Shown: positions 11,375 through 22,476, counted from the first letter of the stretch. The stretch is 64,000 nucleotides of DNA from Scilla litardierei (GCA_030789695.1 CM061141.1:166477079-166541078); one strand, 5' to 3'. Numbers and translations are program-made. Notes: a model not told the origin generated them from the sequence alone.

Positions 11375-13331
11375 TAATAAACAATTTATTATTTTAAAAT
11401 ATTTGTGGGAGAGGGATCCGACTACCCCGAGTCAGACAACCTTGAGTGTAGCTCAACAAGTTGTCCGATTCTGCAGTCGGTAGACGAACTCTTCATCAAT
11501 CATATTAAATATGATTCCCTATAAGTTTTACCCCTAGTCATTTGTGATCATGAGTGTGCTCATCCAAATCGCAATGACTAGCCTAGTCAGACCCTTGTTT
11601 TCGCGTCCAGCCTGACTTATGCCGTCGCTCGGTGTAGGCACGACACGTAGGTTTGGGTCAGGACTAAACTCACATTAATGACTCGACTTACGTCGGTGCT
11701 TGGTGTATTCACGACACGACGGGTTGGGTTTAAGTCTTGACTACATCATTGGCTCAACTTACGCCCGCGCTCGGTGTATTCACGACACAACGGTTTGGGT
11801 CAAGTCAAGATCTCGTCTCGTGTATTTAAGAAGTCGGTTTCTATAAGGTTGCCATGTCGCAGCTTGAGTGTAGCTCAACAACTGGAACATGGGTCTTACG
11901 GTTACCAACTCCTAAAACAAGGAGGGTTACGATTTATCTTGAACAAGATTATTATCGTATTTGACTTAGGTATAGTCGATGGACTTACACAATCAGGATT
12001 CGACTCCTTGCAGTCCAGCGGACTCGGCCAGGGAATTGACTAAGCCAGGACCACTTAACCCTTAGTCTAGCTCGGGTGATCCAGTAAACTTAGCCAAGCA
12101 CATTGACCAACATCATGATCCATTGGAGGAGACTTATCAATCTTATGTTCGTCTATCAACTAAAAGTTTTTATTAACACTATTTAATCCTTATCAACTAG
12201 TGGATCCTTAAAATTCATTTATAGATTTGTTCAATAACTTTTATTAGATCATTATCAACTATAAGGTTTGTTTGTTGATCGTGCTACCCAAATCTTAATT
12301 AGGATTTTAATAAATCAATTACAACATTTTACAAAATTAGTCATTTAATGATAATCATTAAAGAAACAATTTAAAAATTGATAGTCAATTAAAGGGACTA
12401 CCCAAATTAGGAATTAGTTTTTGATGTCGTAATTGTTCATTAAAACGTAGCATGTCACAATTTAAAATTTTATCTCATAAGATTTTAAATTAATGGCTAA
12501 CCTAAAAGGTTCTTGAATAATCTGATTATGCATCATGGCCAATAATGTCAACCAACTAATTATCACATGAATTAGGGTTCAATAATGTGACACGTCAAGA
12601 GAACATGCAAGTTTAAATTATCTACCACATAAATAATGAACTTGCTGATCTCAAATTTAACATTTAAATTTAAATTTTAAAAACTTTAAACATTTTATCA
12701 CATAAAATTTGGTTTATAAAAATTATCAAATAACTTTAAAACAAACCTAATCTTTTAAAATTAATGAAACATTTTAAGATTAAATTATCTCATAAAATAA
12801 TCTTTAAAACTTTATGTAACTAAAAGAAATGAATTTTTAATTCCATCTCATGAAAAAAAATTCGTTTATTTTACAAATACTACAAAATAATTTTAAAATC
12901 GTTGAAATCAATTTTAAAACTTTCAGATAAAGTTAAAAAATCTTTCAAACTTTATGTAACTAAAAGAAATTAATTTTTTAATATCATCTCATGAAATAAA
13001 ATTTTTTTTAATGTTACAAATACTTTAAAACATTTTTAAATGCTTACTAAACGTATGTTATCTTATAAAATAAATTTTAAAGATTTTTTAATCATAAGAG
13101 GCTCATTAAACTTTATCATATAAAATTTAAAAGTCTCCAAAAATTCTTTCATGTCAGTGATGAATTCTGCCATTTTAGTCCCTTCGTCTTGACTGTGTTT
13201 CTGCATGGCCTAGGGTATGGTTTACCGTCAACCCCAATAGCCAGCATTAATCAGTATACATCGATCTTTGTTGTATTCATGTTGTACATCCTACAACGTA
13301 CCCTGGCCGAGGATTGATACAAAGTCCGTAC
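11375..13331. other. Leader/internal region of copia-type element, strongly AT-rich
   Basis: This is upstream of gag in the element's orientation. 12100-13140 is very AT-rich with many TTTAAA-type runs. 11580-11780 holds a loose three-fold repeat of ACGACAC(G/A)...GGTTTGGGTC. No gene is recognisable, including the short ORF at 11774-12043. Confidence 0.55.
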
Positions 13332-13963
13332 TGATCCAGTGACACTAACTTCCCTTTAACGAAAGAGACGAATCTCATCTAAGTCATCCACTTCCCTCGT
13401 GAGCTTCAGGTGACACCCAACCTAAGATCTTTCAGCAGGCCGAGCCTCGAAGCTAGATCATAGATCTAAGTGACACTATCTATTCACAGGTTCGTGCTGA
13501 TGACTTCAGGTCTTAAGGACCAACTAGCCTATCATCACCCTAGAGTTATTATTGACAGTTGGGTTAAAGCTTAACCATTTAATAACTCTAAGTTGGTCAT
13601 TCAGTGAACTCATTCCACAATGAGCACTTGTGTCTCGTCTCCAACTTCGCCAAGTCGAATGACTATGAGATCATCATTACCCTAAGGTAAGACAAAGACA
13701 CAATGGTCTAACCGATATGTCGATTTCCTATTCTCGACATATCTATGACCATGAACCGTTTAAGACTTAAGTTTCTAATCGGTCACTAACTTCTCTTAAT
13801 CGAGATCTACATCTTGATACGTAGTGACCTGACTATAAGTCTAAGGAAATTATCTAAGTATTAGATACTATGAATCTATACTTAGGATAATTGGTACCAT
13901 ATAATTATCTGAACGAGATGATTATCTAAGGATAAATGCCTCAAGGGCATATGTCTTCCTACA
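13332..13963 (-). repeat. copia-type 5' LTR (right copy)
   Basis: TGATCCAG...TCTTCCTACA, with TG and CA ends, 632 bp. It matches the left LTR with scattered substitutions and small indels, so the insertion is not recent. Confidence 0.9.
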
Positions 13964-13989
13964 AGGTCTTCCCCGTTGGGCGGGCAACT

Positions 13990-15435
13990 AGAGCTCGGAT
14001 TACGTCTTTGTCATTTTCCCCGGGGATGCGATGATCCTGACAAGTTGGACAGCCTTGTGCCAGTATGATCTGACGATGTCCCTCTCTGAGGCCGACCAGG
14101 CGGCAGTCAGATTGTTGTCGTCTTTGCCCCTAGAGGAGAGGTCGGTCTGGCCCTTGCTGAACGACCTTCTCCTTAAGAACGTCATGTGGTCCCATGGTAG
14201 GTGCTTTGTTATTTCTGCTCCCCCCTTTTGCTTACCTTGATATTCTTTCTTTCCGTAGAAATGATGGGTCGGGAATTCAACCGCGATATCGGCGAGCTTA
14301 TTCACGGGGGTCCTAGCAGCGGGCGCATAAATCCTTCCGGTCATGCGCCTCGTCGCACAGTCGAGGATGAGATCTACAAAGTCGATCTTGTGATGGGGAG
14401 GCTGGAACAGGCGATCACTGCCCCGCCCCCAACTCTGGTTGTTACCGAATCCCCTATAGGGGGGATTGTGACTGGCGGCCCTCCTGGTTCCGGCCGCGTC
14501 AAAGGGGTGACGGAGGTGCTGGCCAAGGACCCCGGACCCCAGCTGGGGGTCGTGGTGGAGAAAGGAAACGTACCCCTACAGAGTCCAGAGGGTCTGAAGA
14601 GAAGAAGAAGAAGAGGAAGATTGCAGAGGTTTGGACTGCGGCGGTTCCCGAGACGTCAATCATCTCGGGGGAAACCCTCCCGCTGGCGGAAGAGGCCGCC
14701 TCTGCTATCCTGGCCGAGCCATCTTCGGTTAGTGTTGGAGGTGCCCTGTTAATGCTTGGGGCTAGCCCGGAGGCCCCCCGGGGAGTCGGTCTTCATCGAT
14801 CGAGGCGTGGCCACCCAGTTTGCATAGGGCTCCGTCCTTCAGAGGGACCGCTCCCTCTTGGAGAGGATTCGCTCTGATCGCTTGGCAGACTCCCTGGTCT
14901 GGCAGCTCCAGCAGGTTAATCTTTCTGTTGCATCCGAATCCGCCTTGTGGCATCCCTGGCTCACACCGTCTATCTTGCAGGTATTCGCCACGGCTGTGGA
15001 GGCACAGTGCCGCGTGGTACAGGCGGTCGGTCTCGAGGAGTTTTTAGCGTGGGAGCATCTGAGTGATGGGGAGGCCGAGGTGGCAGCTGAAGAAGCCCAC
15101 ATGGAAGCTTGTCACTCGTGGCATCGGGTGGACGAGCTCACCTCCGAGGTGGGGGACTTGAGGGAGGCCCTAGCGACCGCCCAGAGGTCTGCCCAAGAGG
15201 CGGAGGAGGCATTCTGTCAAGAGAGAAACGAGCTCTGGGCCGAGCTGGGGGCCCTGCGATAAGGCAACCCACCCAGCTCGTCGAAGAGGTGGAGAGGGGT
15301 TACGAGGGGGTCCAGAGGCTGAGGATCGCGGAGGCCCTCAAGGAGGCATTCAAGTCCTATGAAGACCTCTTAGACCCAAGGATCCTGAGAGCCTTTCGGG
15401 ACTCCTTTCAGAGGTTTGAGGAGCGGATCCGGTAG
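13990..15435 (+). pseudogene. Antisense ORF of E9: plant 'gypsy-type transposon' protein with intron and coiled coil
   Basis: A plus-strand protein opposite to gag. The first exon ends in ...SEADQAAVRLLSSLPLEERS, a pattern I recognise from the C-terminal flank of plant 'putative gypsy type transposon' domain proteins. A 62-bp GT-AG intron (14197-14258) joins it in frame to an exon starting EMMGREF. Stops at 14750-14752 and 14825-14827 interrupt that frame, which then continues (14858-15262) with a Glu/Ala-rich heptad-like segment likely to be a coiled coil. A frameshift near 15262 leads to a short tail ending at 15435. The N-terminal domain is missing because of the truncation at 13964. The molecular function is unknown. 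Confidence 0.55.
14197..14258 (+). other. Putative intron in antisense ORF (62 bp)
   Basis: The donor is ATG|GTAGGTGC. The acceptor is TTTCTTTCCGTAG|AA after a pyrimidine-rich tract. Excision keeps the frame between the two exons. Confidence 0.6.
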
Positions 15436-15942
15436 GCGCTTCGCCATCCCCCGCCAGGTCCCGAGGAGCCCACTCGGTCAGAGCAAGGCGAGGCTCCAGA
15501 TGATGCCTCCTCCCTCCTGGGCCCCAGCGCCATAGGCGATGTTCCCCCGCTCTTGTTCCCTTCCCTGTAAGAAGGAACAGTTTTGAAACTAATGAATAGT
15601 TTGGTTTGTGGGCTTTGTTACCTGTCTTCACTTTCTCCTATTTTCGTCAATCGTTTTTCTGGACTGCCCCCCTTTATTGCCCCCCTCCCGTGGTTCAAGC
15701 CAAGGCGAACCGTGGGCTTGGACCATGGGGGTTCCTTCTCTGCTTATTTAGTCGTTGTCCCAAGGGTGGAGTGGTCCTCGACCTTGCAGATAACTGTGGT
15801 GATTATATGGCCTGGGGAGTGTCACGTCGATTCGCCTGATGGCTGGTCCGACGAGCCTGTGCCAAGGAAATACTTAAAGCCAATCAGATGTTCGGCCTGT
15901 CGAGTGCTTGCCTTTAGTTTTAAGGCAGAATGGATGATTGCC

Positions 15943-16690
15943 CTGCCGAGGGAGTCACCCCAGGCTCTACGGTAGATCAGTGGACCGGCCTACTGGGGGA
16001 GTTGCCCCCAGCCTTATGGACAGTCAGGTCGGTCCACCCGCTGGGGGAGCTATCCCCACGCTTGCGGTAGATCGATGGACCGGCCTGCTGGGGAGTTTCC
16101 CCCAGCCTTACGAACAGTTGAGTCGGTCCACCCACTGGGGGAGCTATCCCCAGGCTTACAGTAGATCGATGGACCGGCCTGCTGGGGGAGTTGCCTCCAG
16201 CCTTACGGCCAGTCAGGTCGGTCCACCCGCTAGGGGAGCTGTCCCCAGGCTTACGGTAGATTGATGTACCGGCTTGTAGGGAAGTTGCCCCGAGCCTTAC
16301 GGACAGTCGGGTCGGTCCACCCACTGGGGGAGCTATCCCTAGGCTTACAGTAGATCAATGGACCGGCCTGCTGGGGGAGTTGCCCCCAGCCTTACGGACA
16401 GTCGGGTCGGTCAACCCGCGGGGGGGATCTGTCCCCAGGCTTACAGTAGATCGATGGACCGGCCTACTGGAGAAGTTGCCCTAAGCCATACGGACGTCCC
16501 TTACGATCAGCCTGCTGGGGGAGTTGCCCTTATGGACGTCCCTTACGATTGGCCTGCTGGGGGAGTTGCCCTTAGCCTTACAGTCGATCCTTGTGATCGG
16601 CCCGCCGGGGGAGTCGCCCCCAGTCTTACGACCGATCGTTACAATCAATTCGCTAGGGGAGTCACCCCCAGCCTTACGGTTGATTACTGA
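15943..16690. repeat. ~95-bp tandem array with internal hairpins
   Basis: GTAGATCGATGGACCGG-type unit starts fall at 15972, 16068, 16161, 16255, 16350 and 16446, a period of 93-96 bp, then decay into half-units to 16690. Each unit carries two inverted repeats, CTGGGGGAGTTGCCCCCAG and CTGGGGGAGCTATCCCCAG types. ORFs cross the array on both strands only because the units contain few stops. The position fits a Tat-type 3' untranslated tandem array. Confidence 0.9.
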
Positions 16691-16796
16691 GTTCTGATAC
16701 GGGGGAGTATGGTTGCTTCAATGTGGACTAGCATTTCATTCTTTGAATCCGAGAGTACATTCGAAGAAAGGAGCTGTAGCTGATTGTCCCGCCTTC

Positions 16797-18461
16797 TCAC
16801 TTAATGATGCACAGTGCGGCCTGGATGACATTAACCTTCTTTCCTTTGTCCATCTGTCTGAACGTCCCCTCTCCGGGGGTCATCGTTGGATCGTCGACAA
16901 AATTCTTCAGGTGACCGCAGCTTTCCAGTTTCTCTATATCCTTCTTCAGGTACCAGCAGTCGTCGGTGTCATGGCTGCTATCATTGTGGTACTTGCAGTA
17001 TTTCTCCTCATCCCTTCCGCCTTTCTTCATTTTCCAGGGTGGCCTACCAAATCGACCCTCTTTCTGAGCCTGCGTTAGGACGACATCCGGAGTAGCGTTC
17101 GGCCTGTGGGGTTCATGCCTCCTCCTTGCGCTGCTTTCCCTTGGCCTTCTTCTCCTGTCGGTGCTCGTCCGGCTCGTGGTGCTCGCTTTCGTCTCGCTTG
17201 GAGCCCCGACTGACCCCAATAGGGAGACCTCCTTCCTCTGCTGCCAAAGCCTCCTCCATCAGCCTGTAACGCTCTGCCCGGGCTATTACCTCGGCGAGGT
17301 CTTTCAGGGGCTCGTTGTGCAGCAACTTCTTCAGGCCCATGTGTTGGAGCCCTTTCTTCAGGGCCATTTTCACGACCATCTCGGGACAGCTCTCGACATT
17401 CAGTCTCTCGGCATTGAAGTGGAGCATGTATCTTCTCAGTGATTTACCGAGGCTCTGCACCACATTGAACAGGAGCTCTGAGTCTGGCTTTATCTGCCGG
17501 CCAGCCATAAACTGCTTGTAGAATTTTTGGGAGAGGTCTTCGAAGTTGTTGATGGAGCAGTTAGGGAGGCTATGATACTAGCTCCAGGTGGATTTCCAAA
17601 GAGTGGAGTAGAAACCTCGGCAGAGCAGGGCGTCGTCAGCTCCTTGGAATGCCATAACCCCTTCGTGGTCAATTACGTGGTCTTCCGGGTTCCCCGTGCC
17701 ATCCAAAGTCGACACCTTGAATCTGGATGGTACTTTGGAGTCGGTAATGCTCTTAGCTAGCAGGCAGCGGTCACCCCTGGAGCCCGCACGGCCTCCCCAT
17801 GCCTCAGCATGAGGGCCGAGCTGTCGAGGCGGGCTGCTAGGGGTTCGAGGGAGTCTGCTCGACGCACATCCGAACCGGGGGCAGGCGCTGGTTGCCTAGT
17901 GCTTCTTCTCTTGTGGCGGTTCCCCCAGCCCCTATTTCTCCTCCGATGGGGGCTCTTGCTCCGATTCGGCTGATCCTCGACGGTACGACGGTCGGGTGAC
18001 CGTCGACGTGTCGAGCATGGTCGCCAAGACGAGGCTGTGGTTGACTCGTCTTTAACCCGCTCGGGCCCTCCATCCACCTCATCCTGGAGTGAGGTGGGCA
18101 TGAGAGATCGCACTGGGACGAAGTTTAGCAGGGTGAATCATCGTTCTGGGTTGGCACCCTCGTCACCGTGGTCAGTGACTACGACCGAGCGCAGAGGTTG
18201 GCAGAGCCCCCGTTGATCGAGGATGGCAGCTGACCCTTCTTCCGGGAGGCACGGGCCGCCCGTGAGCTGTTGAATCATCGTGGCCAATGTCCGAAGGTGG
18301 GCATTGGTCTCCTGGGCAAAAAGGCAGAGCTGCTCCTGAGTCACCGAGCGCGAGTCACCGGTGCCCCTAGTGGTGTGGCTGTGTTGGTTCTTGGGCGGGA
18401 CGTAGTCACCTTCCTCGTGGATGGGGGGCATGTGTCCCGTGTCATTGCAAGTTGGTTCCAT
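16797..18461 (-). pseudogene. gag: E9 gag (Tat-type), broken
   Basis: The ATG at 18461 is 44 nt inside the LTR and primer site. In order on the minus strand: a Gln/Thr-rich N-terminus; a stop- and frameshift-ridden Arg/Ser-rich middle (about 18137-17760); the gag core (STLDGTGNPEDH near 17700, then FMAGRQIKPDSELLFNVVQ, LKDLAEVIARAERY near 17500-17270); and a zinc-binding tail with YCKYHNDSSHDTDDCW...KDIEKL (near 16960), the CCHH/C-like motif typical of Tat/Retand gag. Frames change at about 18137, 17510 and 17180. The C-terminus runs out at 16797 where protease should begin; no protease follows. Confidence 0.85.
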
Positions 18462-18479
18462 TTCGGTGATGTGGTTGCT

Positions 18480-18504
18480 TGTTTGTAGCCATAGACGGCC
18501 CAGA
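18480..18504 (-). other. E9 primer-binding site, degenerate
   Basis: On the minus strand TCTGGGCCGTCTATGGCTAC follows the LTR end. It resembles the TTTGGCGCCGTCTGTGGGA-type site common in Tat-lineage elements, with several mismatches. Confidence 0.5.
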
Positions 18505-19350
18505 TGTTTACATGTGTTTTCTCACCGCTAAATTATTGACTAGAGGACGGGAGGTCAACGTGGTCAAGGGGATGTGTGGGACCCCCAGGATCGGATGGGT
18601 GCGCATTTGGTCGGTGAGAGACACGCAGATCCATGCGTCGGCTTGCCGAAGGGTAGCCTCGACGAAGCGGCGGCCTCCTTGTGGTGGGGACGATCAAGAT
18701 CATGGCCGAGGTCGCTCGGCTGCGGTTGGTAGGGCGCTGAGGGGTAGCTTCGGTGCCGCTGGATCTGTCCGACCTGGATAAACGAGGAAGCTTGTCAGGG
18801 GGGTCAGACCTTGGTTCCGACCAAGTCCCCTCCGATGCCTAAGTTAGAACGAGTCTGAAGGGAGCTTGGCGGGATCGGTACGGCTCGCGGGGAGTCCGGT
18901 ACGTGCGTCCTCGGACCGAGCTATAGAGAGGAAATGTAAGGTGGAAGCCAAAGTCGTGTAAGTAGAATACCTCTGTGTTTCGGTGTCCGGGAAGTGGTCC
19001 TTGGTACACCGCCCCTCGAGTCCTTTTATTGGAGTCCTCCTACGTTCGCTCCCCCTCAACGCCCCCTCCTTCCACCCCCCATGATCCGCCTCCTTGATGG
19101 CGTCTTCATGGGTCATGAAGGTGTGCGTAATGGGGTCCCTAAATGGTGATTAAGGGGGGCGCGCGTTCAGGGGAGCGGTTAGCTCCTGCTAATCATGGGC
19201 TGATGGGGTTGCATGTCTCGATCGGGACCGACCTGGCTCCAACCCATCATGGGGGCCTCGTTGTTGGGCCCGCTCTCCTTCGAGGCCGCCTGCTTTCGAT
19301 GTGGGGCTTGGGTCACCCGACTTGGGCCCTCTTAGAATGGTCGTATCACA
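18505..19350 (-). repeat. E9 5' LTR (846 bp)
   Basis: On the minus strand it begins TGTGATACGACC at 19350 and ends CATGTAAACA at 18505. The outer edge is fixed because the flanking copia RT reading resumes directly (…AAGAGAACATCGGG). The partner LTR is absent. Confidence 0.7.
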
Positions 19351-20575
19351 CCCGATGTTCTCTTTCTTGGCTAAAGAGACACCAAATCCTTGGTATCATT
19401 ACGCTTTAATGCTGCCATTTTATTCATTGCAGCTAGTAAATTTAGATGTGATAGAGCTTTTTTCACTAACTTGGAAACATGATATGAATCGAAAGATGAA
19501 AAAAAAATTTATATAACAAAGAAAGATAAATAAATAAATTTAGACAATGGATAGGTTGTACAACTACACATACCTTTCCAAAGTGCAAAAGGAAGATCAA
19601 GATCAGATTTCTTGTTAGACGTATCAGAATGATCATAAAACTCAACATCAATATGAGTGGGATTAGCATGAGGTGTTGGGACCATAGTAGTAGGAACCTT
19701 AGATAGTCTTGTATACACTTGTGTTGGTTGATCTTATTCTTGTTGCAATTCTATTTTTGTAATTGCTAATGTTTTAACTGCAACTAACTTATTACATGGA
19801 ACAAGGAACAATGGACATTACTTATCCAACATAGATTCTTAAAGTTCATTTGACACGAAATACGACTATGACTCTATCGAAATATGATTATGACATAAAG
19901 AAAGTGACATATGCATGAGTAATAAATTGTATTGTTTGTGAACAAATGCTACGTTTTTTGTGTAGGTGAGTAACCAAGAAAGATACGTACGAATGCTGAA
20001 GGGTCCAATTTAGAGACAATTGAAAAAATTTCATGCACAAAGCATGACCAAAAATGCGGGGAGATTGATGAAACAATGATCCATTTGGAAGTGACAAGGA
20101 ATAAAGAATTTTGTTGCTATGAACTATTGATGGCATCCAATATATGAGATAGCCCACAATAAGAACATCGGCCTAAAAATACTTAGAAACATTTTAAGGA
20201 AATATTGAGGGACATATAACTTGTAACAAATGCATATTCTTGTTCTTACCTACACAATTCTGCTATGGAGTGTGTGGATAAGGATTGATTAATTATACAA
20301 AACTATCATAAACATCACATGAGGTACTAAAATATTCTTTTACATTCGCACACTGTATAAAGGATGAACAGAGGCGCTAACCTATAACTTTTGTATATTT
20401 TTTTCAAAAATAGATAAAACATCATATATTTCCTTTAACACATAAAACCATGCAACATGTTGCATATAATCATCAACAGACTCATAAGAACTTATTAATA
20501 GAAATTTGGAAATAATAAAGATAGAGTGATCACAATTGTAGAGGTAATCGCTCTCCCAAGACACAGATTAAAGAG
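19351..20575 (-). pseudogene. pol: Ty1/copia pol fragment: integrase to start of RT
   Basis: The minus strand reads, with many frameshifts, AWFYVLKE...VLSIF (integrase core, about 20500-20400), a DNVKEYFSS-like block (about 20350), HTPQQN/VGK-like residues (about 20270), PRIFGHALC and a LGYS..QK block (about 20060-19960), then DLPFALWKG...CTTYPLSKF (about 19600-19530), and a final LAAMNK...ALKRNDT block (about 19440-19400) at the start of RT. These are in the usual copia order. It is cut at 19350 by E9, and the rest of RT is not in the window. Confidence 0.82.
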
Positions 20576-20745
20576 GATATCCGCACTCTCCCGAAGAATG
20601 ATGAACTCTCTTCTCGTTTTATCAAAATTAATCTCAAAACAAGGTTCCTAGTGCTGGCCGGCTATAAGGGTTTAAATAAGGATCCTAAGTATCAAAAGTA
20701 CACAAAAACCCCTACAATAATAAAATATCATAAAAAGGTCCAAAA
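20576..20745. other. Junction zone between copia fragment and E3
   Basis: AT-rich sequence with no ORF links copia integrase to the end of E3 integrase. The same linker recurs at about 32050-32245, so the fusion predates the local duplication. It may be LTR or untranslated sequence of E3. Confidence 0.5.
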
Positions 20746-21157
20746 GTTAACGAATACGTCCCTGAATTATGTGGACGAGTCCAGCGCTCCTCTTGTGCGC
20801 TGCCGAAAGTATGTGATGATCCAACTTTGAGACATCACTCTCCGAGACACTTAGCCCATAAACGTCACACTTTGCCACCATCTCCGAGACATCCTTCTTC
20901 ATCCCCTTCCAATACACATCCCTTGCTAGCCACTTATAGGTCTTGAGGACCCCGAAATGGCCCCCCACCACACTGCTATGAAACTCCTGTAAAATCACGG
21001 GGATGTGGATAGACGTGCGCGTGTATCACCAAACACTCCTGATATAAAAGCCTCACATCCTGTAAAGAATAGCCTAGGTGATCCGCTGACCCTTGTAGTA
21101 TTGTTCGTATCTCTGCTAACTCATGATCCTCCTTCACTTCCCGTAGAAGTGGCTCCC
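20746..21157 (-). pseudogene. pol: E3 integrase zinc-binding region, duplicated copy 1
   Basis: The minus strand holds the integrase H2C2 domain: ILQEFHSSVVGGHFGVLKTYKWLARDVYWKGMK (in pieces), then CDVY where CxxC is expected, so the second Cys of the zinc site is lost. Upstream lies the connection from RNase H (REVKEDHELAEI). It is truncated after the zinc domain and split from its RNase H part (30864-31758) by E2. It is near-identical to 32246-32644. Confidence 0.85.
21153..21157 (+). repeat. E2 target-site duplication, left
   Basis: CTCCC precedes the 5' LTR and is repeated at 30864-30868. The uninterrupted site GGCTCCCAGTCCT exists at about 32637-32649 in the duplicate copy of E3, which confirms the insertion point. 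Confidence 0.95.
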
Positions 21158-21449
21158 TGTAACGACTGGTTTTCATGTATCTGGATTTATTATATTATAT
21201 TATATGTTTTGGTGGATTTTCTCCTCATGTGTGGTTTTCGTCTCCGTAGCTTTCATTTCCGATCGTTTCGTCGTGATTTTCTAGCTTCTTCTTTAGAATC
21301 GTCGATTTTGGAGTAAGTCATTCGTGACGGGCTTCATATCGGTCATATATTATTGTTAGATCAAGCCTAGGAGTCTTAAGAATCGATCCCGGAGCTTCGC
21401 GCTCCAATTCGGAACTTTTTGTGCACGTTAGCCGGTACATGAAGGGGAA

Positions 21450-21847
21450 CCGACCGACTAGATGACGATTTAGTCGGTCGGCAAACCTACATGGACCGAC
21501 TAGTGGGCTTTGTAAATTATTCAGGAGTTACTGTTTACTTTTAGTCGGTCTAAGAACAATTAACGACCGACTAGATGTGAAACTAGTCGGTCAGAACTTG
21601 CTCTCAGACCGACTAGTTTCTGTCAGTAGATTTCACCTAAGTTACTGTTTATCGTTAGTCGGTCCATGAACACTCACCGACCGACTAGGTTGCAAACTAG
21701 TCGGTCGACAGGTCTTCACAGACCGACTAATTCATTACCCAGGTTTTTCCCTACTTTCGCTGATTGGTGTTAGTCGGTCACAGTTAATCGACCGACCGAC
21801 TAGTTGCTAAACTAGTCGGTCAGCCAACCTTCTTTGACCGACTAATC
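21450..21847 (+). repeat. E2 U3 array of GACCGACTAGTCGGTC half-sites
   Basis: About 15 copies of AGTCGGTC or its complement GACCGACT recur here. They are organised as roughly 3.5 units of ~114 bp (for example AGTCGGTC at 21543, 21657, 21771), each unit having four sites in alternating orientation. Spacers diverge between units while the 8-9-bp motif hardly varies. The array ends about 45 bp before the TATA box. It is repeated in the 3' LTR at 28719-29112. Confidence 0.93.
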
Positions 21848-21890
21848 AGTGTCGAAACCCTAATTTCTGGGCAGCCGCCAAGTCGTTTTC

Positions 21891-21898
21891 TATAAATA
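21891..21898 (+). promoter_or_regulatory. E2 LTR TATA box
   Basis: TATAAATA directly downstream of the palindrome array and followed by a CT-rich leader. The equivalent in the 3' LTR is 29159-29166. Confidence 0.75.
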
Positions 21899-22413
21899 CC
21901 CCACTTCGTTTCTTTTCTTTCTTTCTCTTCTCCTGGCTTCTTTCCTTCCCCCTTGACCTCTGATCTTCCCCAACCTTCCCCTAACCTTCCTCCTTCATCA
22001 AGAGCTTCACCCCCTCTCCATTTTGACCAACCACCATGCCTTAGGCCATCTCCACCCCCAAAAATCCCCAAACCCCATTTCTCCAGATTTTCCCCATCCA
22101 TTCCAGATCTGAACCCTAGGTTCCTCGGATCGTTTCTTCCGTTACCGTGCTTGCTCGGCATCATTCTTCCGCTTCCAATACGGTAATAAATCTATCTCTT
22201 AATATTTTCATAACCCGTTGTGTTTTTGTGAAACCCTAATGAAATGAATGTTGTTTTGATGATTGTTTCTCCATAACAGCGACTTCCCCGTAGATTAGCG
22301 TCCGTGGGACGAACCCTCGTTGATCGTCATCCTCGGTGCTAGGCAAGTGAAACTTGCCACTTAGGGTTTAGGCCATGTCTTAGGCCATTTGCTTGTTGTA
22401 GGCGTAAAAGAGA

Positions 22414-22476
22414 CTAGGCGACGAAATGATACTCGCCTAGGCGCAATTTTAGGAACTAGCTTGACAACGAAGCTAG
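22414..22476 (+). other. E2 leader hairpins conserved with E1
   Basis: CTAGGCGA/TCGCCTAG (22414-22421 with 22433-22440) and CTAGCTT/AAGCTAG (22456-22462 with 22470-22476, loop GACAACG). These are retained RNA structures in the LTR leader, possibly for packaging or dimerisation (inference). Confidence 0.7.

Larger units (their letters stand above)
8589..13963 (-). mobile_element. Ty1/copia-type gag-only element
   Basis: Two LTRs (8590-9206 and 13332-13963) in direct orientation flank 4.1 kb. The only coding remnant is copia gag on the minus strand, so transcription runs right to left. On the minus strand the left LTR is preceded by a purine tract (AAGTGGGAGA). The segment next to the right LTR contains TTGTATCAATCC, a weak initiator-Met-like primer site. 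No protease, integrase or RT is visible, so the element is non-autonomous or internally deleted. No matching 5-bp target duplication flanks it: the left side abuts E1's LTR end, the right side is AGGTC. Confidence 0.82.
13964..19350 (-). mobile_element. E9: truncated Tat-type Ty3/gypsy element, pol absent
   Basis: Read on the minus strand: 5' LTR (19350-18505), degenerate primer site, Tat-type gag (18461-16797), a ~95-bp tandem array (16690-15943), then an ORF in the opposite direction (13990-15435). No RT or integrase is present. Tat-lineage elements are known to carry extra ORFs, some antisense, and tandem arrays in their 3' untranslated region, so I infer that these parts belong to one element. 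Its 3' LTR is missing; the left end stops at the copia-type LTR at 13963/13964. It is inserted into copia pol at 19350/19351. Confidence 0.7.

Noticed and set aside
15938..16690. Plus- and minus-strand ORFs with repeated RPAGGVAPSL-like text
   Set aside because: They are readings through the ~95-bp tandem array, whose period is not a multiple of three; no start context or family match.
19143..19409. ORF in the GC-rich segment right of E9 gag
   Set aside because: It spans E9's LTR and crosses into copia sequence; no family resemblance.
21450..21847. Regularly spaced short palindromes resembling a CRISPR array
   Set aside because: Plant LTR context, alternating orientation, repeats of only 8-10 bp, spacers that are themselves diverged repeats, no cas genes.
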